This document shows, piece after piece, positions 48,418 to 57,306 of a DNA stretch of 64,000 nt. The notes under the pieces are model-generated. The model searched no databases. It saw only the letters and a program-made list of their open reading frames with translations, and was not told the origin of the DNA. The first letter of the stretch is position 1, and the number at the start of each line of letters is the position of its first letter. Source of the DNA: Gonapodya prolifera JEL478 (lineage: Eukaryota > Monoblepharomycota > Monoblepharidomycetes > Monoblepharidales > Gonapodyaceae); the NCBI GenBank assembly GCA_001574975.1, contig KQ965835.1, positions 1 to 64,000 of the forward strand. Direction: 5' to 3'. Both the position numbers and the translations under genes were made by a program.

Positions 48418-48478
48418 ATGAAGCCACGCCACCGAAACGCAAGTGCTCTTTGTCAGCAGGCATGGTGGCGGGACTGAT
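48418..48478 (+). promoter_or_regulatory. SECIS-like element in the MsrA 3' UTR
   Basis: Hairpin starting 60 nt after the MsrA stop. It has ATGA at 48418-48421 and TGAT at 48475-48478, which can form the non-Watson-Crick quartet with tandem G.A pairs. After ATGA a helix of 12 positions forms between AGCCACGCCACC and GGTGGCGGGACT with 10 pairs, seven of them continuous (CGCCACC with GGTGGCG). An AAA run lies 13 nt after ATGA at 48435-48437, where the unpaired adenines of SECIS loops sit. Inside the apical part TGCT and AGCA can form a small extra helix, as in form 2 elements. The lower helix is less clear. An AATAAA at 48608 places the hairpin inside the probable 3' UTR. Confidence 0.82.
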
Positions 48479-48978
48479 TCGCGTACATACTATTGACGAA
48501 GTACGTTCTGTATCAGTTGAGCTGTCGAAAAGTGTATGCACTTGATCGTCATTAGGCTTTCTATTCTACCGTACTTGTGCGGGTCGAACGTGATATTTTA
48601 CCTTGTCAATAAAAAAGATGTCCACGTTTGAAGATGAGTCGCAATCATCGCTATCCTTCACTGACGATTGAGAGCGGTCAGGCATCAGAGCAGAAGCATC
48701 AAAGAATTTCGGTGTGCCATCACGAGAGCTCATCAGGTTTCAAGATCGAATCGAACGCAAGCTAAAATTCCCATTTCCCAGCCGCAGGCATCCGTTATTC
48801 AATGCATGTCAATTGAGGATATAATAAGTTTTACGTAAACGACATTGAAGCTTTATCAGTATTTGATTTTGATGTTCGAGGTTGTAGATTATAAAGTCAG
48901 CCTTGTGCTCGCTCTCCTCGTACCAACGTACTCAACGCACCCGCGAACCAATGCTTCTCCTATATACTGTTCGCTGAC
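48479..48978. other. Intergenic, MsrA 3' end
   Basis: Contains the probable poly(A) signal AATAAA at 48608-48613. I see no gene. The right part lies downstream of the minus-strand MYND relic. Confidence 0.5.
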
Positions 48979-49956
48979 CTAGGCACTATCGCCCGTCTTC
49001 ACTGAGAATTCAATCTGCAGTGCACTTCTATCTTGGACAGAGCAAAATCGGGGCGCCTTCCGTTCAGGTCGAAGTGCACCATAATTGTCGTCAAAAGTTG
49101 ACTTGCCACAGTAGAGCTTGTGGACAGACCAGTCGGTCTTTTGGCAGGACGCGTAGCAGTATCGAACAAGCCCACAGCCTTTACACCGGCGCACGCTCTT
49201 TTGCTTCTCGCGGCCTCACAGTTCAACTGGGTACTCAGAATTTGCAAAAAGAAGTGGCCGGACAGTGTCACGAGCACAACGACTGATTCCGGTTGATACA
49301 AAGCTGATGACGTCCACCAGAGTATCGGTGAGACTCTTCCATTCCGAAGCGAAATCCCCCTGACTTGGGTGCGCTCTCTGCAAAGGGTCCGCCCCACGCG
49401 CTTTCAGTTTTGAATAATGTTTTGTGTCTTTTGATAGCCTCGCAGATTCTCCCCTGAGCTGGAACGGCCGAACGATCAATCGCCAAGACCAAGAGATGAA
49501 GAACAAAACCGAGTGCTTTGTCTTGCATAGACATCCCATATTGCGGAATTATCACATCGAGTGTAGAAATTCGCTCGCCATCGAGTATGATTACAGCGTC
49601 GCACATGTGTCGGAGCAAGTTGAGTTTGGAGGTGGCATATACCCTGTCCGAAAAGCCCCACAGGTTTCGACCAGAACCGCGACCACCATGAGGTTTCTCA
49701 AGAGACTAAACAGGGCGTCGTTTCGTTGAGCGTCCGAAGATGGAGACGACTGCTTTTTTGCCAACAAGACTTTTATAGTATCGATCGAGCCCAGTCTTTC
49801 GGCTATCTGCACCCCCAGTGGGGAGGAAGCGAGGAGAACAACGGCGCGTTGGGCATTTGCGGGGGCGAAGTGCTCAATTGGGAGACCGATCGCAAGTAAA
49901 CAGCTCCCGCCTGTAACCAACTTTCCTGGATTAGCTTCCTTGCACAGTCTTGCCAC
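48979..49956 (-). pseudogene. MYND-finger protein relic (copy 3)
   Basis: Minus-strand copy of the same family. The body (49956 downward) has AVVLLASSPLGVQIAERLGS and LMVVAVLVETCGAF, then a second frame with GFVLHLLVLAIDRSAVPAQG. The frame near 49210 ends in STQLNCEA, and the finger core RRCKGCGLVRYCYASCQKTD then WSVHKLYCGK lies in another frame (49194 downward). One frame change separates the first Cys and the finger, and another lies within the body, although an intron may explain the latter. The body resembles copy 2 (FLVTTPLGGELVGRI against VLLASSPLGVQIAERL). Likely not functional as it stands. Confidence 0.58.
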
Positions 49957-50213
49957 CCCGACCTCTTCAAGATTGCTCAGGAATATGCGATCTCAATTGT
50001 GAGCTTGTACGATCGCAGCTCTGTTGTCATTATTCAATCACAGATGACTTCCCTGGTTTCCGTACCTGATCCTCTGGCGAGTCAGTCACCTCCTTTCCGG
50101 CGCATTCTACAATGTGGCTCCATCTGCGACTGCACAGTAAGGTCCCAGAGGCCCTCGATGCCCTGCAGAAGGGTTGACCACCTAGAAACATCACACTCAC
50201 ATTGCTTTTCCAG

Positions 50214-50800
50214 CCAAGCGTCCCATACCACGCGGCTTGTACAATATTGCTGCAACTCTGGTCGCCGAGCGGTGGTGCTCCTCGCCGTTTTTGAGAAACT
50301 TGAATGCGAGGGGCGTATGCCACCAAAACATCACGGGGCTACTCTCACGTCGTTTTCCCCGCCAAGGGTCATATACCACGCTCATCGTACAGTATGACGA
50401 GACATTATTCTACGGCGCGGGGTCCTGGGCGTCAATTTGTCAAAATTGGGTTTCATGTATGTTCCTACCTTCTCATCCAGAAGTCCACCTGAAGCTACTT
50501 TCTTAACCAAGAGACACATACTACGCGGATCGTATATCATGGCGAGACCTTTTACTATGGCGCCAGGTCCCTGGGCATCCATTTGGCAAACTTAGAATTC
50601 TATGTGAGTGCTCACACTCTCATCCAGAAGTCCATCTAAAGCTACTTTCTTAGCCAAGGGACATATGCCACGCGGATCGTACACTGTGGCTGCAACTCCG
50701 GACGCAAGGCAGTGGTGCTCCTCGCCGCATTTCAGAAACTTGAAAGTGTGATGGAGGTGCACACCCCAAAAAGCAGCAATGTTGGAAAGTGATCAACCAT
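50214..50800. repeat. Tandem ~147-bp repeat, four diverged units
   Basis: Units begin with a CCAAGxGxCxCATACCACG-like motif at about 50214, 50362, 50507 and 50654, giving a period of 145-148 nt. Units at 50474-50513 and 50621-50660 share a long CATCCAGAAGTCCAxCTxAAGC-type match. The first and last units also share GCTGCAACTC and GTGGTGCTCCTCGCC blocks. A period divisible by three suggests a coding repeat of 49 residues. The minus strand reads YDPRxxxxLVKKVAxxGLLDE in two units, but stops interrupt it. The repeat adjoins the F-box relic. Confidence 0.72.
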
Positions 50801-50867
50801 GGGCATGGGCAAGAGTGGGAAAGGTATCGCATCACCCCGCGTGACGGCTTCAGCTGCTGTTTGAAGT

Positions 50868-51784
50868 TAAATTTTATGAGAAAGTTCAAGTTGTTTCGGT
50901 TTCCCTTGCTCGAGGCTCTCCGCATTTCCGATTCCGTGCAGAACGAACTCCTCGAGGAACGGTGGGGTGCGGCTGACCTCGCCGTCAAAGATGATTTGCG
51001 GGGGTTCTTTATCGAAATCGGGGATTGGGAAAGCTGACCATGGGTTGAGGTCGCGGGGGTCGAATCCGAGAATTTCAGCAAGAGGGTGATTGGGGAGGCG
51101 AGCCTATGGCGAACTCTGCCACCATGTCCTGAGCTATTTTCCTGCGCTGCAGAAGATCCACGATTTCCCGCAGCACCAGCGCGCGAGGGAGCGCTTCGTC
51201 CCCGTTCTCGGGACTGAGAAAGTGGAGGAACCATTGCCGGGTGAACTTCCTTTTGACTCCAACGACGACTCCCGCATCCCTTCCCAACAAGTGCGCCTCC
51301 TCAAATGCTGCAACGGCCTGGTCAAGAGTGTCTTTTCCACATTTGGTCCGCGTCGCCGCCTTCATCTTGAGCAGGAAGCGGGGCGAACTCCTTGCCCTCC
51401 CAGACGTATTCTTTGCAGTAACAGAAAACACCGACAGGTACAGCTGGAATAGATTTGGTGGGGTATTTGTTCTGCGGGTTGGGATAGCACGCCAATTCCT
51501 TGTCCGCGAGGCATTTTAGGCAGAATGGGAGAGGGTCTTTGTTCGGATCAAAATGGTTTAGCAGCTGATGCATGTGCCCGGAGGTGGCGGGTTGTTGAAG
51601 TGCGTCGCCCCCCGCGGCACCATGAGTGGCCAAGTGACGTGAGTGGAGATGCGGTGTCGGCGCCGGACGGCTCGTGCAGCTGTGATGAGCGTGACAGTCT
51701 TGCAGCGTCGCGAATTGGCAGCTCGAGGAGAATTTGCTGATGCAGCTCCGCGGGAAGGTCGACGATGGGCGGCGCATGGATCAT
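50868..51784 (-). pseudogene. F-box-like protein relic
   Basis: The minus strand opens with IVDLPAELHQQILLELPIRD, which resembles an F-box helix pair. Further on, in changing frames, come NHFDPNKDPLPFCLKCLADK, GVFCYCKEYVWEGKEFAPLP, KMKAATRTKCGKDTLDQAVA and REIVDLLQRRKIAQDMVAEF. The 3' part has AEILGFDPRDLNPWSAFPIP and TPPFLEEFVLHGIGN. Three or more frame changes separate these blocks, and no set of GT-AG introns that I can find repairs all of them. A former F-box gene with an unknown C-terminal part is the best reading. F-box genes are often expanded and quickly lost in fungi. Confidence 0.5.
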
Positions 51785-52098
51785 CGCGGCTGGCTGTGAT
51801 GGCTCGTCGGTGTCGAGTCTTTGCGGGCAGCGAAAGGTCTGCGAGGCGGTTGGACCACCTGCAACCTGAGGGTCCTACACCCTGACTCCCGCTTGCCTCT
51901 CTCCCCCCACGCGACACACGCCACACACTCGCTCCAAACTGTTGTCGCGGGTGCAGCTTTGACTTCAGCCGTCCCCCAGCTTTGGTTTGATCAACACAAC
52001 CATCACGTAGCAAGTCACGTTATATTCCATTACAAAATCGCGTGTCATTCAAAAGTACACAATTATCAAACAACCGATCAACCTATTCCTATTTCTAT

Positions 52099-54579
52099 TC
52101 ATACTTTCCTCTCCCTCATCCTCACGGGCAACCCGCCCTTACCAACGCCCAGCGTGATGTAGGACTCGCCCACGATTTCTTTCGTCGTATCGAAGAGGGG
52201 CTCGAACTCAAATCGGCGGAACCTGAGTGAGTGGAGCGACAGAAGTCAGGGCAAGAGGGAGGAATGTGGAGTTTGATAGAGACCACTCACATGTGTCCGA
52301 GAATGACCCGCATTTCGTTCCAGGCAAAGTTCTTGCCGATACAGTCCCTGTGGCCGTCATGACAGAATTCGATCAATACGCTACCCCTCCTTGCAGAACT
52401 TTAAAATACACCCACCTAGATCCCATGGAGAACGGAATGAACCCTCCATCTTTCGCCAACATTTTGGGCTGCCCGTACACCGCCTTGTAAGCCGACTTGG
52501 GGTCCGCCCCGGCAGTCTCGGGAAGTACGCCCCAGGCTTCTTCTTCAGCAGGGCCGGCTCGCGCACCGGATGATTCGAGCCAGCGTTCGGGAATGAACTC
52601 TTTGGCGCGGAGCCAGACTGGTAAGGTGAGATGGACGTCACGACGTTAGGAAGATGGTATGAGTTCACGTTTGAAAGGCACAAAACACTTGCCTTTCTCA
52701 CTGATGTGCAGGCCATAGATCGCCACGATGATTTTTGTCCCACTCGGGATAGTATACGACGTGACTTCCCCATTGGGCTTGGTCCCCTGCATCACCGTAT
52801 CATTCTGTAACTCCCTCGAAATCACAGGCGCGACGGGCCTCAACCGCATCGACTCCTTGATACACGCGTCCAAATAGGGCAGCGACTTGAGTTTCTCCAG
52901 TCCCAACGGGGTCGTCATACCGTCAGGAAATGCCTCGAGAAGCTCCCGTTGAAGCTTTTCGAGCGCCGGAGGGTGCTTGAGCATCATGTACACGAACCAG
53001 GTCATGGAATTCGCCGTCGTTTCACTCCCGGCCACGAAGATGATGAACACGCTCGCGCCGATTTCCTCCTCCGTCATCCGGTCGCCGTCCGGGTCGCGGT
53101 AGTCCAGGAGCATTTGGAGGATATCCTCGCGCCGTTCTCCGCGGGCGTTCATAGCCTTGCGTGACGCGACGACTTCGGTGAGGAAGGTCGTGGTGGTGTG
53201 CGCGGCGTGGTTGATGGAGGGGAGGTAGGAGAGCGGGATGTATTTGAGGAAGGGGATGAAGACTTTGGTAATGCCGTAGCGGAAGAGGATCTGCGTCGAT
53301 TGGTAGAGTGTGACAAGGGCAGTGTCGGGTTGGGAGAGGTGGTGGAGTATCGCTTGAAAGAGAAGAACTCACCTCGCGAGCCTCGTGGAGCGGGTGATTA
53401 CCGGACTCGATCATGTTGAAGGAACAGCCGAACGCCGTCTCGCCAATGAGGTCCAGAGCAATGTTCTAGGACGAGAGTGTTAGTGAGTTTAAGCCAACGC
53501 CTACACAGTCGAACTTTCGATCATTCGCGTCCGGCGGACAGCCTCGCTCCATGGGTGATTCGCCTCCAGCGGAGGAATTCGCTCCGCGAGACTATATCCC
53601 GCTCCACGGTGAGTTCGCCTCCTGCAGGCAGCCTCGGTCAGAGCCTTATCGCGCTTAGGCCTCGGGTTCGCTCCTCAAAAGAATTTTCGGTCAGCAACTA
53701 GCGGCGCTTAGGCCTCGTTGTCCTCGCTTCGCTCAGCCAGCTCGGTCTTCGCACTCTCCAGATCTCTCACTCACTCACATGACAAATCTTGTTCACATCC
53801 ACACCCGCCCACCCCTCCGCATCCCTCATGCCCAGCAGCTTCTTTTCCAAGTCCTGCCAAACCTTGTCGATGTACACCTCGAGCCCGTTGAGGTACCTGA
53901 TAGAGAACGCAGGTGTCACCATCCGACGCGCACGCCGGTGGAAGACCCGGTCTGTGGTTTGGAAGATGTTGTCGGGGTCCTTTGACATTTGAGTATGGGA
54001 AGGAAAGAGGACAGAGGAGAGTTAGTTGGATTATCAATTTGTCGCTCAAGCGTAACACAGCCGGCTCACTCACCGTTTCGAGAATTCTCAGCCGCTTGTA
54101 GACCATCTGGTTCTTTGGCAGGTCCTGCTTCTTGCACATCTGCTCGATAATCTCGGGGTCCATTACCGAAATCATATTGGTGGTCGCCCTTTGATTCGCA
54201 ATGCAGAGACCAACCATCGGGATCAGACCTCTCTCACCCAACATCGCCAGCCGCCAAGCGACTCAAACTCACGCAGCAATCGTCCCGTTCTCCTCATGAC
54301 CCGTGGACGAATAGACAAAGCCCTTTCCTTTGAGGATGGGCAGGATGCCGATCCACGGGATCCATTTCGTCGCTCGATGACTGGGCAGCTCACGCAGAGG
54401 ATTGAAGAACCTGGATGGTGCGGGAGTGGGTTTCGTGAAGTAAATCGACGCCATTGGAGGTTCCAACTTTGAGAGCGTACTCACCACCAGTCGACAAGCT
54501 GCAACGCAACCACAGTCACCACAAGAATCCCCAGAGCAGATGCGACGTTGGACAGGGTGAGTAACGACCAGAGCGACAT
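52099..54579 (-). CDS. Cytochrome P450 monooxygenase
   Basis: Membrane-bound heme monooxygenase; substrate unknown. It starts at 54579 with MSLWSLLTLSNVASALGILV, an N-terminal membrane anchor. It continues through exons with WIPWIGILPILKGKG, RRARRMVTPAFSIRYLNGLE (helix C region), NIALDLIGETAFGCSF and EEEIGASVFIIFVAGSETTA (I helix, (A/G)GxE/DTT). Next are YLDACIKESMRLRPVAPVIS with the ExxR motif and GGFIPFSMGSR joined across an intron to DCIGKNFAWNEMRV. Together these give the heme loop F-S-M-G-S-R-D-C-I-G. The last exon ends RMRERKV at 52099. Introns are short except one of about 310 nt near 53470-53778. All key motifs are present, so it should be active. A broken relative lies upstream at 55190-56040. 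Confidence 0.9.
53467..53778 (-). repeat. Long P450 intron with internal repeats
   Basis: This intron lies between the exon ending DVNKICH and the exon starting NIALDLIGE. It is about 310 nt, against 50-110 nt for most introns here. It holds two copies of a CGCTTAGGCCTCG motif (around 53655 and 53704). It also has two copies of a CTCCAxGGTGAxTTCGCCTCC motif (near 53549 and 53602) with inverted TCCGC/GCGGA segments. This looks like an insertion of a short repetitive element. Confidence 0.5.
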
Positions 54580-55190
54580 CGAAGTGTAGTAACAAAGTGC
54601 AGAAAGTCGAGAGTGTCGTCGGTTGAATAGGGCTGCGGCTTTTGTGTCCTTTCGGATCCGGCTAATCTTTCCTGGCCGCTGTGCAAAATTTTGCATGTAC
54701 CAAAACAACCCGCTGCCGCAGCCAAGAGACAATAATATCACGTGCGACAGACGCAAGTACGGTAGAATTGGTAGTCTGATGATCGGTTATAGCCTTTTGT
54801 TCGTACATCACTCATCACTTATAACATTTGAAATTTGGAATACCCATCCATGTACAGAAGTCAAATACAACTACTAATCACCCTTCGAGCAAGTCAATTG
54901 TATCGGGTCACACCTTAGATCCATCCGAGCGAGGCTTGATGCGACCGATCACACGCCCAGGGCTGTAAGACGCACGTGGTTCGAGTGTCAACAGCTCGAG
55001 AGAACGGTAGTCGGCACTAAAAGAGGACGAACGCACTCCAATGTCATGGTGAGGTACGTCCTCGGAGGTCCTTGCGCCTGTCGTACTCCACGTCCCATCG
55101 GCGGACCCTTTCAGTGATGAAGCAGCGAAGCTCAAGCTGTTCCCAGTAGTGCGAGCAATATATAAGAAATTTTCTGCGGTGGAGGGATAG
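54580..55190. other. Promoter of the P450, no recognised gene
   Basis: Upstream of the P450 start. It may include the last remains of the P450 relic. I see no complete feature. Confidence 0.4.
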
Positions 55191-56040
55191 CTTTATCTCC
55201 CCACCTGAGCGAGTTTCATCCCCACACAGTTTTGGCCAGAGCGAGAACGGGGAGTGCGCCCTGGGGTCCATGTACAGCTTCGACCCCTCTTCCTACCGCT
55301 CGAGGATGAACTCGAGTGCACGCTCAAAGAATCGCTCTTGGTTGTGGATGAGGGGGGGGATGAACCATTATTCCGCCCTGTAACGAAATGGCTTTGAGTG
55401 TGACCAGATCTATGCACAAGATAAGAAAGAACGACTCACCCTTTAAGCAGCCTCACACCACCCAGTAAGGGTAGATTGACCATGCCGGAAGCTTGGAGCT
55501 CACCCGTCGCATCATGCCCCACAAACAGTAACGTCTTCAACTCATCCGCCATAAGCTTCTTGCTCATAATAGGCTCGCCGTGCTCGTCCAGGTCGGCAAT
55601 GGAGGTCAAGCAAAGTCCCCTCCCTCCCTCAATCACCCGCGCGTACCCAACCGCGACGCTGCTCGATCATACGGTCGACGACTTTCCTCACGAGGGCGAA
55701 ATGCTCGTGGTAGTTCCGACGACGGTTCTGTGTGGGTCGTGGGTGGGTGGTGTTTGTCAGGGGTGACGAAGTATGAGCTGCCGCCACCTGTGCATTTTTC
55801 CATCCCGGTGAATGCAACTCACAGAAAAGAAAACCGTCGGATCGATAAAACTCTTGATATCCGCCATAGTCGTCAACACCTGAGTGAACACCTCGTACAG
55901 GGGCTCTCTGTCGAGGGCGATTCGAAGTCGCGGCCGAATCCGACCTGAGTATGAAATGAGCATGCGTGAGAGGAAAGTTCGGAGTTGGGATACTGGCGAG
56001 GAGGAACATTCCCCATACCGCATACGTGGCAAATAACATC
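55191..56040 (-). pseudogene. Cytochrome P450 relic
   Basis: Minus-strand fragments in P450 order. ALDREPLYEVFTQVLTTMAD and SFIDPTVFF come from the central part, RKVVDRMIEQRRGW is next, and ELKTLLFVGHDATGE looks like an I helix. IHNQERFFERALEFILER resembles the RPxEF/ERW region, and SGQNCVGMKLAQ is like the heme loop. Several frame changes and a stop after ILER separate them, and the N-terminal anchor is not seen. The intact P450 at 52099-54579 is on the same strand, but the two are not clearly close relatives. Dead copy. Confidence 0.55.
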
Positions 56041-56376
56041 CATAGTCGTCCTCACAACACCAAAGATTATACCTTTTGTTGTCACAATCTGTTTGCTGCC
56101 GATCTGGTAGCGAATACCCACTGTTGACAAACGACTCATCTCAAGTATTTTGGTCGCATGCATAGAAAGCACATGGCATAGTAACAATCTCCGTGCCGTC
56201 CGCTTACTAACGCCCAGGTGCGGGTAAACCTGAAACCCCCTCACCCTGTGACCCCTCCGCTCAACCAGCTTACAAAACCTACCGCGCAACCTGCTTGCAA
56301 CACCTGACATGCGAATACTTCAATAGAATATTCTGTTGAACTCCTTTATCTCCCTGCCACTCTCATCCTCACCTCA
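56041..56376. other. Promoter region of the NAD(P)-binding gene
   Basis: No supported gene. Pyrimidine-rich just before the ATG at 56377. A minus-strand frame crosses it without any known domain. Confidence 0.4.
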
Positions 56377-57306
56377 ATGCCCTCCACAATTCTCCTCCTC
56401 GGCTGTACTGGCCCCACAGGCCTCACGCTCGCGCGCTCCGTCCTTGCTCGGGGCCACTTCGTGATCGGGTACGGACGCAGTCCGGACAAACTTGCCGCGT
56501 TGATCCAGCAGTACCCAGGAACGTTTCGCGCGGTCAAGGGCGCTATCGATGGCGAGAGTGTCGAGGCTGATTTGGAAACGGCGCTTGTGGCGTTCAGTCC
56601 TGAGAAGAAAGTGGACGCTGTGGTGTCATTTTTGGGCCCGACGGAGTCGAGGTGGAGCGGGGGGTACCCCTTTGCAAGGTTTTACGAGCGGATGATCCCC
56701 GTTTTGAGGCGGAATGGGGTGACGAGAGTATGGGCACTGTCCACGTTATCCAAGTGGGTGGATGGAGACGTGTGGTCGATTGGGCGGAGTGAGTCTCATG
56801 TTTTCTGGGTTTCGTTCGTGCCTGCGTGATTTGGTCAACCTCACGTGACACCCCAAACTTGCGCTGGCAGCCCTCTCCGTCGGCCTTATCACGGTGATAG
56901 CGCCAACCGCAAAAGCTGAGATGATTGCGATGGCGGACGTTTTTGGAAGTGTGGGAGAGGAAGTGGAGTGGACGGTGTTCCGAGTGGGGTTCATAACTGA
57001 CGGTGAGTTGGTGACTCGTGCGCGGTGCGAGGTGCATTGTGGTGACTGTCGACTCACTGGTGGTGGTTCTGTGCCCCTTGGCTGGTGTTAGGTGAGAAGG
57101 GCAAGGTAGCCGCCGGCCCTGTGGGAAGTCCAGGGTTCGGACTGAGCATATCGCGGGTACGTCTTTTTGTTCTTTGTTTTCGCCTCTTTCAGCTCAACTG
57201 TCCCATCCCATCCAAGGCCGGTCTGGGGTCGTGGCTCACGGAGCAGATCGAGAGCGGTGGGAAGGAGTGGGTCGGGAGGATGCCATATGTGTGTAACGTG
57301 GCGTGA
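56377..57306 (+). CDS. NAD(P)-binding Rossmann-fold protein (atypical SDR/NmrA-like)
   Basis: The protein starts MPSTILLLGCTGPTGLTLAR, with the GxxGxxG-type dinucleotide loop G-C-T-G-P-T-G right at the N-terminus. Then come GRSPDKLAAL (binding of the ribose/phosphate region), VDAVVSFLGP, RRNGVTRVWALSTLSKWVDG and, after an intron, TLSVGLITVIAP. The next exons give VEWTVFRVGFITDGE and KGKVAAGPVGSPGFGLSISR. The last reads AGLGSWLTEQIESGGKEWVG and ends YVCNVA. All junctions keep the frame. Length is about 250 residues, usual for NAD(P)H-binding proteins of the NmrA-like group. The reaction is not known, and no catalytic Tyr-x3-Lys is visible, so it may be a sensor or an atypical reductase. Confidence 0.78.
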
